The notes: generated by a model not told the origin, from the sequence alone. 64,000 bases of DNA from Corynebacterium jeikeium (GCF_028609885.1 NZ_CP063195.1:1674001-1738000), one strand, 5' to 3'. Shown: positions 1 to 10,381, counted from the stretch's first letter. Made by a program: numbers and translations.

Positions 1-111
1 CGGCGGATTATATGCCGAATTGTGGAATGCCGCCCCAAGGCCAACAACGGGTTTGTAGTAGGGTGGAACGACGAGACTTAGAGTCATAAAGGAAAGAGGC
101 GAGGACCTGCT

Positions 112-3100
112 GTGAGCAGCGCAAATTTCGGTCAAAACGAGTGGCTGGTCGATTTGATGTACCAGCAGTACAAGGAAGACCCAAAGTCTGTCGACGCTGA
201 ATGGCGCGACTACTTTGAGAAGAATTCCTCTCCGGTAAGTTCGTCGGGCAACACCCAGGCTGCCGCGGGCAACGGAGCACAGACGACCACGGGTGGCCAA
301 CGCTCCACCAAGAACACCGTCACCCCCACCCGGGATACGACGGCGGGCGGTAAGCAGCCTAATGGCTCCAAGGGCCCTAAGAGCCCTAAGAGCTCTGCAT
401 CCCAGAGCCAGGACAGCGTTAAGCCCACCCCGAAGCGCACCCCTCCGCCTGCTCCGAAGCAGCCGGTCGAGGCGCCGGAGCCTGGCGAGTCCCCCATTAA
501 GGGCGCCGCTAGGGCCGTAGTTAAGAACATGGACGCTTCCCTGGAAATCCCGACGGCTACATCCGTGCGCGATATGCCGGCGAAGCTGATGTTCGAAAAC
601 CGTGCGATGGTCAACGAGACCCTGCGTGCGCGTGGCGGCGGCAAGATTAGCTTTACTCACATCATCGGTTACGCCCTGGTGCAGGCTGTCAAGGCTCACC
701 CGGACATGAACAACTCCTACGAGGTTGTAGACGGCAAGCCGACCCTCGTCACGCCGGAGCACATCAACCTGGGTCTGGCCATCGACATGGTGGGCAAGAA
801 CGGTCAGCGTTCCCTGGTGGTTGCCGCCATTAAGGAAGCCGAGAAAATGTCCTTCGGCGAGTTCGTCGAAAAGTATGAGGACGTTGTTCACCGCGGCCGC
901 GAAGGCAAGCTGACGATGGACGACTTCACCGGCGTGACCATCTCCCTGACCAACCCGGGTGGCATCGGCACCCGCCACTCCGTGCCGCGCCTGACCAAGG
1001 GCCAGGGCGCCATCATCGGCGTGGGCTCCATGGATTACCCCGCCGAGTTCGCAGGCGCATCCGAGGATCGTCTGGGAGAGATGGGCATCGGCAAGCTGGT
1101 GACCATCACCTCCACCTACGACCACCGCATCATCCAGGGTGCAGAGTCCGGCGAGTTCCTGCGCACCATGAGCCGCCTGCTGATCAACGACGAATTCTGG
1201 GACGAGATCTTCCACGCCATGCGCGTGCCCTACGCCCCCACCCGTTGGAGCCAGGACCTGCCGAATATCGGCGTAGACAAGTCCACCCGCGTGATGCAGC
1301 TGATCGAGGCTTACCGCTCCCGCGGCCACCTGATCGCCAACGTCAACCCGCTGCAGTGGACGCAGCCGGGTCTGCCTATCCCGGACCACTCCGACCTGGA
1401 CATCGAGTCCCACGGCCTGACCCTCTGGGACTTCGACCGTACCTTCCACGTCGGTGGTTTCGCTGGCCGCGAGACCATGACGCTGCGTGAGGTTCTTGCT
1501 CACCTGCGCAAGGCCTACACCCTGAAGGTCGGCTCGGAATACACCCACATTCTGGACGCCGAAGAGCGCAACTGGCTGCAGGAGCGCATCGAAGCCGGCC
1601 AGGAGGGATTCACCCCTGCTGAGCAGAAGTACATCCTGCAGAAGCTGAACTCTGCCGAGGCTTTCGAGAACTTCCTGCAGACCAAGTACGTCGGCCAGAA
1701 GCGCTTCTCTCTGGAGGGCGCTGAGACCCTAATCCCGATGATGGATGCCGCCATCGACCGCGCTGCCGATGCAGCTCTAGATGAGGTCATCATCGGTATG
1801 CCGCACCGTGGCCGTCTCAACGTTCTGGCCAACATTGTGGGCAAGCCCTACGCACAGATCTTCACCGAGTTTGAGGGCAACATCGACCCGGGTGCCGCTG
1901 GTGGTTCCGGCGACGTGAAGTACCACCTGGGTCAGCAGGGCCACTACCACCAGATGTTCGGCGACAATGAGATCGACGTCTACCTGGCCGCGAACCCCTC
2001 CCACCTGGAGGCCGTCAACCCAGTCATGGAAGGCATCGCCCGCGCCAAGCAGGATCAGCTGCACGAGAAGCACACCGTCATGCCGCTCCTGCTGCACGGC
2101 GATGCTGCCTTCACCGGCCTGGGCATTGTGCAGGAGACCATCAACCTGGCTCGCCTGGAGGCCTACGAGGTCGGCGGTACCGTCCACATCATCGTGAACA
2201 ACCAGATCGGCTTCACCACCACCCCGGATGCCGGCCGTTCCACCCACTACGCCACCGACCTGGCAAAGGGCTTCGACAGCCCAGTGTTCCACGTCAACGG
2301 TGACGATCCCGAGGCGGTCGTGTGGGTCGCACGCCTGGCTGTGGATTACCGCAACCGCTTCGGCAAGGACGTATTCATCGACCTCGTTACCTACCGCCGT
2401 CGTGGTCACAACGAGGCCGACGACCCGTCGATGACCCAGCCGCTGATGTACAAGCTGATTGGCGAGACGAAGAGCTCCCGCGATCAGTACACCGAGACTC
2501 TGCTGGGCCGCGGCGACCTGACCGAGGAAGACATCGAGCGCGTGCAGCGCGACTTCCACGAGCAGCTGGAGACCGTGTTCACCCAGGTGCGCGAGGCTGA
2601 AAAGGGCGCCACGCCGAAGGAGCAGAGCGGCATTACCGGCTCCCAGGATCTGCCGCATGGTCTGGATACGTCCGTGGACCGCGAGCTCGTTGAGCGCATC
2701 GGCGACGCGTTCGCTGACATTCCGGAGCACATCACCCCGCACCCGCGCGTGAAGCCTGTGATCAAGCGTCGCAAGGAAATGTCCCGCAACGGAAAGATCG
2801 ACTGGGGCTTCGCCGAGCTACTGGCATTCGGCTCCCTGGTTCACGGTGGCAAGCTCGTGCGCCTGGTCGGTGAGGATTCCCTGCGTGGTACCTTCACCCA
2901 GCGTCACGCCGTGCTCTTCGACCACACCGACCACGACCGCTACAGCCCGCTTGAGGAGCTGGCACGCGAGTCCGGCAAGGGCGGTGGCTTCGAGGCCTAC
3001 AACTCCGCTCTGACCGAGTACGCGGGAATGGGCTTCGAGTACGGCTACTCCGTGGGTAACCCGGATGCCCTGGTGGCGTGGGAGGCTCAGTTCGGCGACT

Positions 3101-3831
3101 TTGCCAACGGCGCCCAGACCATCATCGACGAGTACGTCTCCTCCGGAGAAGCCAAGTGGGGCCAGATTTCCTCCCTGGTGCTGCTGCTGCCGCACGGCTA
3201 CGAGGGTCAGGGTCCGGACCACTCCTCCGCCCGCATCGAGCGTTTCCTGCAAATGTCCGCTGAGGGCTCCTGGACCATCGCCCAGCCGTCCACCCCGGCA
3301 AACTACTTCCACCTGCTGCGCCGCCACGCTCTGGGCTCCCTGAAGCGCCCGCTGGTCGTCTTTACCCCGAAGTCGATGCTGCGCAACAAGATGGCTGTCT
3401 CCTCCGTGGAGGACTTCACCGAGGTGAAGAAGTTCCAGTCCGTGATCGACGATCCGAACCAGAACGGCAAGAACGAGAACGTCAAGACCGTCCTCATGTG
3501 CTCGGGCAAGATCTACTGGGATCTGGAGAAGAAGCGCCAGGCAGACGGCCGCGACGATGTCGCCATCGTCCGTGTGGAGATGCTGCACCCGATTCCGTTC
3601 AACCGCATCGAGGATGCGCTGGATAATTACCCGAACGCCGAGGTGCGCTGGGTTCAGGACGAGCCGGCCAACCAGGGCCCGTGGCCGTTCCTGGCTCTGC
3701 AGCTGCCGGAGCACATCCCGGGCATCCAGCTGAAGCGCGTATCCCGCCGTGCACAGTCCTCTACCGCCACCGGTGTGGCGAAGGTGCACCAGCTGGAGCA
3801 GAAGCAGCTGCTGGAGGAAGCTTTCGAGTAA
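112..3831 (+). CDS. odhA: 2-oxoglutarate dehydrogenase, fused E2-like/E1 subunit OdhA
   Basis: Thiamine-dependent E1 of the 2-oxoglutarate dehydrogenase complex (TCA cycle, cytoplasm), fused to an E2-type succinyltransferase core as in Corynebacteriales. The protein has 1239 residues, normal for the family. Residues 1-40 form the E1 N-terminal helix ([15 protein letters not shown]) and about 41-125 a Pro/Ser/Lys-rich linker. Residues 127-360 are the acyltransferase domain with the [12 protein letters not shown] active-site motif (His near 338). From about 385 on is the transketolase-like E1, with [12 protein letters not shown] and the ThDP motif [10 protein letters not shown]...VNNQIGF from about 662. 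No lipoyl domain is present, as in known OdhA/Kgd. GTG start with a GAGG element upstream. In relatives OdhI binding controls activity; odhI is not in this window. Very secure. Confidence 0.97.
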   Translation: MSSANFGQNEWLVDLMYQQYKEDPKSVDAEWRDYFEKNSSPVSSSGNTQAAAGNGAQTTTGGQRSTKNTVTPTRDTTAGGKQPNGSKGPKSPKSSASQSQDSVKPTPKRTPPPAPKQPVEAPEPGESPIKGAARAVVKNMDASLEIPTATSVRDMPAKLMFENRAMVNETLRARGGGKISFTHIIGYALVQAVKAHPDMNNSYEVVDGKPTLVTPEHINLGLAIDMVGKNGQRSLVVAAIKEAEKMSFGEFVEKYEDVVHRGREGKLTMDDFTGVTISLTNPGGIGTRHSVPRLTKGQGAIIGVGSMDYPAEFAGASEDRLGEMGIGKLVTITSTYDHRIIQGAESGEFLRTMSRLLINDEFWDEIFHAMRVPYAPTRWSQDLPNIGVDKSTRVMQLIEAYRSRGHLIANVNPLQWTQPGLPIPDHSDLDIESHGLTLWDFDRTFHVGGFAGRETMTLREVLAHLRKAYTLKVGSEYTHILDAEERNWLQERIEAGQEGFTPAEQKYILQKLNSAEAFENFLQTKYVGQKRFSLEGAETLIPMMDAAIDRAADAALDEVIIGMPHRGRLNVLANIVGKPYAQIFTEFEGNIDPGAAGGSGDVKYHLGQQGHYHQMFGDNEIDVYLAANPSHLEAVNPVMEGIARAKQDQLHEKHTVMPLLLHGDAAFTGLGIVQETINLARLEAYEVGGTVHIIVNNQIGFTTTPDAGRSTHYATDLAKGFDSPVFHVNGDDPEAVVWVARLAVDYRNRFGKDVFIDLVTYRRRGHNEADDPSMTQPLMYKLIGETKSSRDQYTETLLGRGDLTEEDIERVQRDFHEQLETVFTQVREAEKGATPKEQSGITGSQDLPHGLDTSVDRELVERIGDAFADIPEHITPHPRVKPVIKRRKEMSRNGKIDWGFAELLAFGSLVHGGKLVRLVGEDSLRGTFTQRHAVLFDHTDHDRYSPLEELARESGKGGGFEAYNSALTEYAGMGFEYGYSVGNPDALVAWEAQFGDFANGAQTIIDEYVSSGEAKWGQISSLVLLLPHGYEGQGPDHSSARIERFLQMSAEGSWTIAQPSTPANYFHLLRRHALGSLKRPLVVFTPKSMLRNKMAVSSVEDFTEVKKFQSVIDDPNQNGKNENVKTVLMCSGKIYWDLEKKRQADGRDDVAIVRVEMLHPIPFNRIEDALDNYPNAEVRWVQDEPANQGPWPFLALQLPEHIPGIQLKRVSRRAQSSTATGVAKVHQLEQKQLLEEAFE

Positions 3832-3892
3832 AGCGCTCCCCCGCCAGGCGTTAGCCCCACGCTAGCGCCCTAGGCCAGCAGCCACGCTAGCC

Positions 3893-3938
3893 AAGAGCCC
3901 GCCACGAGCCACTTCGAGGTTCACGTGGCGGGCTCTTT
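3893..3938 (+). terminator. Rho-independent terminator after odhA
   Basis: Perfect 13-bp inverted repeat AGAGCCCGCCACG (3894-3906) and CGTGGCGGGCTCT (3924-3936), with flanking A and T residues and a short T run. It lies 63 bp after the odhA stop and could work in both directions. Confidence 0.85.
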
Positions 3939-4041
3939 CGCGTTGCGGGTTTCCCCTCCCGATTCCGACCAATGCCGACCATTACCGATCAATGCCGGCT
4001 AGAGCCGTCCAGCATCTAGACCCCAATGCTAGATCCCAATG

Positions 4042-4647
4042 CTAGGCCCCAAGCATCTCCATCGATGTCCCCACCGCAACAGAGTTCAACTTCCCAAGTT
4101 CTTCGCGCCCCATCACTCGCTTCGCATACAGCACCACTGCGTTCTGCGGAAGCGAACTATCCGAGCAGGGGGTGGCATCCCCCGGCAAAGACGCCCCAAT
4201 CTCCTGAGGCAGGGAACTCAGCAATGCGTCGTAGACGAGGAACTTCTTATCCGCATCCCTCTTGCTAACGTCTCCCTCACTATCAGCTTTTTTCAATTCC
4301 TGCCGCAGCTCCATCGCCCGATTTCGGTCCAACAGGCCCAGCAGCTCCCCAGTACAGCCGAAAGTAACGTTGATGTCCCCGGTTCGCAGTTGCCGTACTC
4401 TCTGGTCTGCGGGCGCCGGCTGGCGTTCCCCCTTGCGGTCATCGGCGTTGAGCTCTCGCACTAGGTAGCGTCCGAAGGCATCGGCGTAGCGCTCGGGCAT
4501 CGGCGCTTCGTCCTCTGACTTTTCCGGAACCCCAATCAGGTATGGCTCCGGTTTTTCTTCGGAACAGGCCGTCAACCCACCGATTGTTGCCAGGCAGCTT
4601 ATTGTCGCAATTATTGACGCCACGTTTCGCCCGCCCAGCATTCGCAT
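4042..4647 (-). CDS. putative secreted lipoprotein, unknown function
   Basis: About 200 residues. An N-terminal hydrophobic segment ends in a lipobox (GGLTAC followed by SEEKPEP), which predicts export, lipidation and anchoring on the outer face of the cytoplasmic membrane. The mature part is charged, with several Cys residues (TFGCTGELLGLL and GDATPCSDSS) that could form a disulfide. I recognise no domain. The reading frame is open further upstream; I place the start at one of two close ATGs (4647 or 4641), the latter preceded by AAGGAAAG. The gene is convergent with odhA and divergent from the MgtE-like gene. Confidence 0.7.
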   Translation of the reverse strand: MRMLGGRNVASIIATISCLATIGGLTACSEEKPEPYLIGVPEKSEDEAPMPERYADAFGRYLVRELNADDRKGERQPAPADQRVRQLRTGDINVTFGCTGELLGLLDRNRAMELRQELKKADSEGDVSKRDADKKFLVYDALLSSLPQEIGASLPGDATPCSDSSLPQNAVVLYAKRVMGREELGKLNSVAVGTSMEMLGA

Positions 4648-4742
4648 CTTTCCTTGGCCCCTTTGTTCGCCGTACGCCATCCAAACGCTATCTAACTCGC
4701 CACATTCTACCCCGAGGTTGCTATGAAGTAACCTAAGAACCT

Positions 4743-6071
4743 ATGAGTACTAGTCGTGTTTATGCAGGACGTTTGGCCGGCCTTGTTGTGCTGGGGCCGG
4801 ATGGCGAGTCCGTCGGCCGTGTCCGCGATGTCGTCATCACCATCCACGGCGACGATGCGACTGCCTTGGGGTTGGTGGTGGAAATTGCGAACAAGCGCAA
4901 GATTTTCCTCCCGATGCTTCGTATCGCAACGATCACCGGCACGGATATCACCACCACGTCCAGCTCTGTGAACCTTCGTCCATTCAAGTCCCGCTCCGCT
5001 GAGCTGACGATCTTCGAGGATCTGATCGGTTCGAAGGTACACACTGACGATCCGGAGCACGAAGAGCTCCACGGCAAGGCCGTGGAGATCACGGACGTGG
5101 AACTCACCCGCAGCCGTCGCCGCGAATGGAAGATCCGCAATCTAGCGGTCACCCAGCGCAGCCGCCTGGGCCGTAAAACGTCGATAGATGTGATCCCCAT
5201 AGAGCACATTCAGGGCCTCCACGCCTCGGGCACGGGTGCAGTGAACCAGGATGCGGAGCTCATCGCCTCGTTCCAGCAGATGCGCAACGCCGATGTGGCT
5301 AACGCCTTGGTGGAGATGGACGATGCGCGGCGTAACAAGATCGCCTCCGAGCTGGACGACGAGCGCCTGGCGGATGTGCTGGCAGAGATGCCGGACGACG
5401 ACCAGACTGCGATCCTCGAGCACCTGAACATCGAACGTGCAGCCGACGTCCTGGAGGAGATGGACCCGGATGATGCCGCCGATATTCTGGCAGAGCTGCC
5501 AGAGGACACCTCGGACGTCCTTCTGGAGCTGATGGATCCTGAGGAGTCAGAGCCGGTCCGTCGCCTCATGGACTTCTCGCCCGAGACTGTGGGTGCGTTG
5601 ATGACGCCCGAGCCGATCATTTTGACGCCCCAGGCCACCGTCGCCGAAGCTCTCGCCCACGCACGCAACCCGGAGCTGCCAACCTCCCTGTCCTCCCTGA
5701 TCTTTGTTGTGCGACCTCCCCAGGCCACCCCGACGGGCAAATACCTAGGCTGTGTCCACCTGCAGAAATTGCTGCGCGAACCCCCTTCGTCCCTGATCGG
5801 CGGCATCTTGGATCTGGATCTACCAGCTTTGTTTGCCGAAGACAGTCAGGAAACGGCAGCACGTTATTTCGCGACGTACAACCTGGTGTGCGGACCAGTG
5901 CTGGATCACGACCAGCACCTGCTGGGAGCCGTGAGCGTCGATGACCTGCTGGACCACATGCTGCCGGAGGACTGGCGCGAGGAAGACTGGCGCGTAGATT
6001 CTTCTACAACCACTGCAGCGCCGGACACGCCACCGGACACGCCAGCAACACCAGAAGTAAAGGAGGTCTAG
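4743..6071 (+). CDS. MgtE N-domain/CBS protein with PRC-barrel-like N-terminus, no membrane domain
   Basis: 442 residues. The first ~130 residues look like a PRC-barrel-type region (GRLAGLVVLGPDGESVGRVRD). Residues ~150-270 form the MgtE N-terminal superhelical domain, with acidic repeats of the type LADVLAEMPDDD / AADVLEEMDPDDA / AADILAELPEDT. Residues ~275-415 hold a CBS pair (GALMTPEPIILTP... LLGAVSVDDLLDHMLPEDW). The five-helix magnesium channel domain of true MgtE is missing; the protein ends in a Pro/Thr-rich tail. It is therefore probably a cytosolic Mg/nucleotide-sensing regulator rather than a transporter. It sits 7 bp before the DUF1003 gene, a pairing also found in mycobacteria (from memory). 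Confidence 0.85.
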   Translation: MSTSRVYAGRLAGLVVLGPDGESVGRVRDVVITIHGDDATALGLVVEIANKRKIFLPMLRIATITGTDITTTSSSVNLRPFKSRSAELTIFEDLIGSKVHTDDPEHEELHGKAVEITDVELTRSRRREWKIRNLAVTQRSRLGRKTSIDVIPIEHIQGLHASGTGAVNQDAELIASFQQMRNADVANALVEMDDARRNKIASELDDERLADVLAEMPDDDQTAILEHLNIERAADVLEEMDPDDAADILAELPEDTSDVLLELMDPEESEPVRRLMDFSPETVGALMTPEPIILTPQATVAEALAHARNPELPTSLSSLIFVVRPPQATPTGKYLGCVHLQKLLREPPSSLIGGILDLDLPALFAEDSQETAARYFATYNLVCGPVLDHDQHLLGAVSVDDLLDHMLPEDWREEDWRVDSSTTTAAPDTPPDTPATPEVKEV

Positions 6072-6078
6072 CCACACC

Positions 6079-6615
6079 ATGGCTCGTAAGTTTTCCCGCG
6101 CGGATCTCGATACTCCGACTGATGCCACGCGGCAGAAGAAAAAATTCAACCTCGATGGTGATGGTGTAGGCCGCGTTGCCGAGAACATCGCCCGCTTCTT
6201 AGGAACCGGCAAGTACCTCTTCTATCAGACCGTCATCGTGGTCGCCTGGATCGGGCTGAACCTGGGTGGCATGTGGTGGAACTGGGATCCCTACCCATTC
6301 ATCCTGCTAAACCTTGCCTTCTCTACCCAGGCTGCCTACGCCGCGCCGTTGATCCTGCTGGCGCAGAATCGGCAGGACGACCGCGACCGCGTGAGCCTGG
6401 ACGAAGACCGTCGTCGCGCTGCAGAAACCAAGGCCGATACCGAATTTCTGGCTCGTGAGGTCGCCAGCGTGCGCATTGCCGTAGGCGAAACTGTAACGCG
6501 CGACTATCTACGCCGCGAACTGGAAGAACTCAACGTCCTTCTGCAGCGTATCGATGACAAGATCGACGACTCTCGCCGCGATGAAGAAGCCCGTGGCGAT
6601 GCGCGCGAGAACTAG
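6079..6615 (+). CDS. DUF1003 family membrane protein
   Basis: 178 residues. A charged N-terminus is followed by two hydrophobic segments (YQTVIVVAWIGLNLGGMWW at ~47-65 and FILLNLAFSTQAAYAAPLILL at ~75-95). A charged, probably coiled-coil cytoplasmic tail rich in Asp/Arg/Glu (DRDRVSLDEDRRRAAETKAD...) completes it. This two-helix plus QNRQDDRDR arrangement is typical of DUF1003 proteins, whose function is not established. It lies directly after the MgtE-like gene and is probably co-transcribed with it, suggesting a joint role in magnesium or cation homeostasis (inference). Confidence 0.88.
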   Translation: MARKFSRADLDTPTDATRQKKKFNLDGDGVGRVAENIARFLGTGKYLFYQTVIVVAWIGLNLGGMWWNWDPYPFILLNLAFSTQAAYAAPLILLAQNRQDDRDRVSLDEDRRRAAETKADTEFLAREVASVRIAVGETVTRDYLRRELEELNVLLQRIDDKIDDSRRDEEARGDAREN

Positions 6616-6680
6616 GCCGCGTGCCCGCAAGCGAGGGTAAATTAGCGTCTCGCCAGTCGTTCGATAGACTAAAACCCATC

Positions 6681-7811
6681 ATGTCCCAAGTCACTGAATC
6701 CGCTGTACGCAGCGCGCTATCCCGCGTAGAGGATCCTGAACTAAACCGCACGATCACGGATCTCGGCATGGTGAAGTCCATCGACATCAACGGTAGTGAT
6801 GTCGCCGTGGAGATCTACCTAACGATCGCCGGCTGCCCAATGAAAAACCACCTGACGGAGAAAACGCGCGAAGCCGCAGCATCTGTCGAAGGCGTGGAGA
6901 ACGTCACTGTCACTACCGACGTGATGAGCGACGAACAGCGCCGCAACATCCGCCAGATGGTGCGTGGCGACTCGGCCGACCCCGTGATTCCCTTCGCCCA
7001 GGCCGATTCCACTACCCGGGTCTTCGCCGTAGCCTCCGGTAAGGGCGGCGTAGGCAAGTCCAGCGTCACCGTGAACCTTGCCGTCGCATTGCAGAAGCGC
7101 GGCCTCAAGGTCGGCGTAATCGACGCAGACATTTACGGCCACTCCGTCCCTGGTCTCATGGGCTCCACGGACAAGCCGCACCAGGTGGACGAGATGATCA
7201 TGCCGCTGCAGGCGCATGGCGTGAAGCTGATTTCCATCGGCCACTTCATCGGCGATAACTCTCCCGTCGTGTGGCGTGGCCCGATGCTGCACCGCGCGAT
7301 CCAGCAGTTCTTAGCCGATGTCTTCTGGGGCGACCTTGACATCCTGCTGCTGGACCTGCCGCCGGGTACCGGCGACGTAGCAATCTCCGTGGCGCAGCTG
7401 GTGCCGAACGCCGAGCTGCTGATCGTCACCACCCCGCAGGCCGCCGCCGCGGAGGTTGCAGAGCGCGCCGGCTCGATCTCTCAGCAGACCCGCCAACGCA
7501 TCGGCGGTGTGATCGAAAACATGAGCTGGATGGACATGCCGGACGGCTCCCGCATGGAGGTCTTCGGCTCCGGTGGCGGCCAGTTCGTTGCCGAACGCCT
7601 TTCCCAGATCACCGGTACCAAGGTGCCGCTGATGGGGCAGATTCCGCTGGATCCAAACCTGCGCATCGGTGGAGACCTGGGCAACCCGATTGTGCTGTCC
7701 GAGCCGAACTCCCCGGCCACCATTGCATTCGGTGGGATTGCCGATCAGCTGGCAGTGCGCCGTAGCTCGCTGGCCGGTAAGTCGCTGAACCTCGGCGTCA
7801 CAAAGAAATAA
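6681..7811 (+). CDS. mrp: Mrp/ApbC-type P-loop ATPase (Fe-S cluster carrier family)
   Basis: 376 residues from the ATG at 6681; the frame is open to an earlier GTG at 6621. Residues ~1-95 form a DUF59/MIP18-like domain, and residues ~115-365 the Mrp/NBP35 ATPase with the deviant Walker A SGKGGVGKSS at ~119-128 and DLPPGTGDVAIS. The family carries or inserts iron-sulfur clusters. The CxxC motif near the C-terminus that holds the cluster in E. coli ApbC is absent; the matching stretch reads ENMSWMDMPDGSRMEVFG. The gene is convergent with tatB, only 9 bp apart. Confidence 0.92.
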   Translation: MSQVTESAVRSALSRVEDPELNRTITDLGMVKSIDINGSDVAVEIYLTIAGCPMKNHLTEKTREAAASVEGVENVTVTTDVMSDEQRRNIRQMVRGDSADPVIPFAQADSTTRVFAVASGKGGVGKSSVTVNLAVALQKRGLKVGVIDADIYGHSVPGLMGSTDKPHQVDEMIMPLQAHGVKLISIGHFIGDNSPVVWRGPMLHRAIQQFLADVFWGDLDILLLDLPPGTGDVAISVAQLVPNAELLIVTTPQAAAAEVAERAGSISQQTRQRIGGVIENMSWMDMPDGSRMEVFGSGGGQFVAERLSQITGTKVPLMGQIPLDPNLRIGGDLGNPIVLSEPNSPATIAFGGIADQLAVRRSSLAGKSLNLGVTKK

Positions 7812-7820
7812 TCAAAGAGT

Positions 7821-8408
7821 TCAGGTCACGTCCTCCCACCCATAACCGGGTGCGGAGGGCTTTTCCTTGGGCTCACTAGCGCTCCCCACGTCGCCCGTGA
7901 GCTGCTCTGCAGCATCGGCGACTGGGGAATCGTGGCTAGAACGGGACTCACCCGCGTTAGACTGCTGAGTCACGGCAATTCCGCCATTATCGGCGCTACC
8001 GCTGGCGAGCGAAGGCTGAGGCTGCGCAGATTTCTTGGTCTTATCTGCCTTGAGGGATTCCCGCAGGTTCGGCTTGCGCACCGTATCGACAGTGTCCTTC
8101 ACGTCCTGCTTCGTCTCGTTGAAGGAAGTCAGGAAGCTATCGTCGCCATCCAGAAGAGTCTTGGTGATGAAGCCCTTCGCTCCCATCTGGCGCACCGAGT
8201 TGAGCTCCTGCAGTGGCTTGGAGAACTCCCGGAAGTCCTCCCCCAGCTCCCCGTCGATCTGCTCCTTAGCCTGCGAGATAGCGTTGCGCACCGCAAGTAG
8301 CATCGCGCGGACTTCCTTGATGAGCCCCGGCAAGCGCTCCGGGCCGATCAGGAATAGCGCAACGATCAAGAGAACGAGGACTTCGCCCCAACCTACATTG
8401 GAAAACAC
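7821..8408 (-). CDS. tatB: Sec-independent translocase protein TatB
   Basis: 195 residues. A single N-terminal transmembrane helix (MFSNVGWGEVLVLLIVALFL) is followed by the IGPERLPGLIKEVRAML amphipathic helix diagnostic of TatA/B. The long charged C-terminal tail fits TatB rather than TatA. It forms part of the twin-arginine receptor complex that exports folded proteins. Two likely Tat substrates occur in this window (the metallophosphoesterase near 48 kb and the multicopper oxidase near 62 kb). It lies 36 bp after the anti-sigma gene on the same strand, the usual actinobacterial sigE-anti-sigma-tatB order. Confidence 0.95.
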   Translation of the reverse strand: MFSNVGWGEVLVLLIVALFLIGPERLPGLIKEVRAMLLAVRNAISQAKEQIDGELGEDFREFSKPLQELNSVRQMGAKGFITKTLLDGDDSFLTSFNETKQDVKDTVDTVRKPNLRESLKADKTKKSAQPQPSLASGSADNGGIAVTQQSNAGESRSSHDSPVADAAEQLTGDVGSASEPKEKPSAPGYGWEDVT

Positions 8409-8444
8409 CTGTCTAACCTAACCTACTCCAAAGAGACTTTCACT

Positions 8445-8813
8445 TTACTTGCCGCGAGGCTGCAGCTTCCGCAGGAGGAGGTCCACCCGGTCGACGAGGG
8501 TTTCCGGACGGCGACAACCGTCAACGGAAAATCGGTGCGAGGGTTCGCCCTCGTCGCATTCGTCCGGAATGCGCTGCAGCTTTTCTTTCAGCCCACCGGG
8601 AGTGTGCACTGCCGAAGCATGTTTGCGCATGCGGTGGGCGGCGCTGCGTTGGGCGCGCACTTCCTCACGGCAGGTTTCACAGTGCACCAGGTGGATCTTT
8701 GCGCGGTGTTCAGCGCGGCGGGACAACTCACCATCGACCAGCGCGGCGATGGCTTCGGTGGACAGGTGGTCTACGGACAGTTCCCCCGTTAAGTTTTCTA
8801 CGAAAGATGCCAC
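8445..8813 (-). CDS. cseE: zinc-dependent anti-sigma factor (CseE/RseA type)
   Basis: 122 residues, without membrane segments. The ZAS-type motif H41-xxx-C45-xx-C48 (KIHLVHCETC) marks a zinc-binding anti-sigma factor. It directly follows sigE, so it most likely holds SigE inactive until envelope or redox stress. The tail (RVDLLLRKLQPRGK) is basic. The name follows the C. glutamicum sigE-cseE arrangement; the assignment rests on motif and position. Confidence 0.88.
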   Translation of the reverse strand: MASFVENLTGELSVDHLSTEAIAALVDGELSRRAEHRAKIHLVHCETCREEVRAQRSAAHRMRKHASAVHTPGGLKEKLQRIPDECDEGEPSHRFSVDGCRRPETLVDRVDLLLRKLQPRGK

Positions 8814-8905
8814 GTGCCCCTACCTGCCTTCCTGCATTTCCAAACTACGGTTACGCTCTGAGATTTTCGGCTGCCAGCGTCAGCTGCGCTGGGCCTTCAA
8901 TTCGG

Positions 8906-9496
8906 CTAGGCCTGTCCGGTGAAAACCAGTTCGCCTTGGCTACGCTCCAGGTTACCCCGAAGTTGCGCACGGGCGCGGTGGATGCGGGAGCGGACGGTGC
9001 CCATTTTGATACCAAGCGTCTGGGAGATCTCGTCGTAGCTCATCCCCAGCCCGTCGCACAGCACAACTGCCACGCGGTACTCGGGAGCAAGCTGATCCAG
9101 CGCCTGTTCCAGCGCGGGATCTAGGTTGTTGAGCTCGAAAGTATCTGCAGGATCGGCGATGCCGCCTTCGATGCGGTCATAATCCTCTGGCAGGGCCTCC
9201 ATACGGATCTTCGCGCGGCGCCGGACCATGTCGAGGAACAGGTTGGTGGTAATACGGTGCAGCCAACCTTCGAAGGTGCCCGGCTGGTAGTTCTTCAAGC
9301 TGCGGAAGACTCGCATGAACGTATCCTGCGTGAGATCTTCTGCGTCTTGCTGATTACCCGCCAGCCGGTAAGCAAGGCGGTACACACTGTCTGCGTGCTG
9401 CTCGACCAGTTCCCCCCAAGATGGAAGCTCCCCCATTCCTGCATCAAACTCGGCGGTGGTTCGCGAAACGGGGTTCTGGTCTGCGTTCATGACCAT
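8906..9496 (-). CDS. sigE: ECF RNA polymerase sigma factor SigE
   Basis: 196 residues. Region 2 is clear ([34 protein letters not shown] split by the -10 recognition helix), and region 4 carries the helix-turn-helix [20 protein letters not shown]. The gene is followed by a zinc anti-sigma gene and tatB, the conserved SigE locus of Corynebacteriales that controls surface-stress responses. Nearby ATGs at codons 1 and 3 make the exact start uncertain by two codons. A roughly 200-bp divergent intergenic region separates it from the O-methyltransferase gene. Confidence 0.95.
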   Translation of the reverse strand: MVMNADQNPVSRTTAEFDAGMGELPSWGELVEQHADSVYRLAYRLAGNQQDAEDLTQDTFMRVFRSLKNYQPGTFEGWLHRITTNLFLDMVRRRAKIRMEALPEDYDRIEGGIADPADTFELNNLDPALEQALDQLAPEYRVAVVLCDGLGMSYDEISQTLGIKMGTVRSRIHRARAQLRGNLERSQGELVFTGQA

Positions 9497-9695
9497 GATT
9501 ATGGCTTATCATCCTCAAAAAGTTGTGCTGCTCACCTGGCAGTTACCTGTGAGGATTTTACCCCCTTCAGGGAAGGAGGGAAAGTTTGTCACTTCGGTCA
9601 CTCTCGTTCACTCTCTTTTCTATTTTTGACGCCACCGTCTGACATGCCGACAGCAAGCGCAACATCGACGCTCTACTGCCCTATCGTGTGAAGGC

Positions 9696-10376
9696 GTGAA
9701 TGCTGCATCATCTTCCCCCATTGAGGCCATCCGTGAGTACGTTCGGGCAACCACCGAGCCCGACGAGGTGACCGCCGCCGCCGTTGAGGCTGCCGAAGAG
9801 TTCGGGCTACTCACCCCCGATGCGATGACTGCCGAATTCCTGGAGTTCATTGCCGCCCGCGCTGGAGCGAACGCTGCCGCCCGGGGGCACACCCCCACCG
9901 GCATTATCGTTTCCCCCGCCAGCGGCGTGATTGGCCTGCACCTATTTAAGGGCTTGAACGCAGCGCAGGCGGAGGGCCATCTGACATGCATTGAGCCGGA
10001 GGTACAGCACCAGCAGCTAGCCAAGCAGGCCTTCGCCAATGCAGGCCAGCGCCCGAATACCTTCCGCTTCCTGCCCAGCGCGCCTCTGGATGTCATTCGC
10101 CGGCTGGCGAACGATAGCTACGACATTGCAGTCGCAGAGGCAGCCACGGAGGAATTCACAGCCATCGTGGAATCCACCCTCCCGGCTCTACGCACCGGTG
10201 GCGTGTTGGTCCTGCTGGATAGCCTGATGGACGGCCTGGTCGGCGACGAGAATCATACCGACCGTCAGACGGTCCGCGCCCGCGAAGCAGATCAGTTCTT
10301 CCGCGAGCTGGAAAACGCTAAAGTCTCCCGCCTGCCCCTCGGCGCCGGCGCCACGCTGATCACTAAGACCAGCTAA
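9696..10376 (+). CDS. SAM-dependent O-methyltransferase (class I, Rossmann fold)
   Basis: 226 residues from a GTG start. The family core is visible: a glycine-poor SAM-binding region (GIIVSPASGVIGLHLFKGL), CIEPEVQHQQLAKQAF in the position of the acidic strand 2, then LPALRTGGVLVLLDSLMDG and SRLPLGAGATLITK at the end. The substrate is unknown; members next to sigE in mycobacteria and corynebacteria are annotated as O-methyltransferases. The TAA stop lies within the 8-bp target site of the following IS1249-like element, so the coding sequence is intact but cut off from its terminator. Confidence 0.85.
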   Translation: MNAASSSPIEAIREYVRATTEPDEVTAAAVEAAEEFGLLTPDAMTAEFLEFIAARAGANAAARGHTPTGIIVSPASGVIGLHLFKGLNAAQAEGHLTCIEPEVQHQQLAKQAFANAGQRPNTFRFLPSAPLDVIRRLANDSYDIAVAEAATEEFTAIVESTLPALRTGGVLVLLDSLMDGLVGDENHTDRQTVRAREADQFFRELENAKVSRLPLGAGATLITKTS

Positions 10377-10381
10377 TAAGA

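Noticed and set aside
1777..2742. Long open frame on the minus strand inside odhA
   Set aside because: Antisense shadow of a strongly biased GC-rich gene. No start signal and low-complexity composition. The same applies to the long minus-strand frames at 2818-3789 and 4707-5209.
4022..4047. CCCAATGCTAG(A/G) repeated near the odhA terminator
   Set aside because: Two short imperfect copies in a short intergenic region; too little to call a repeat element.
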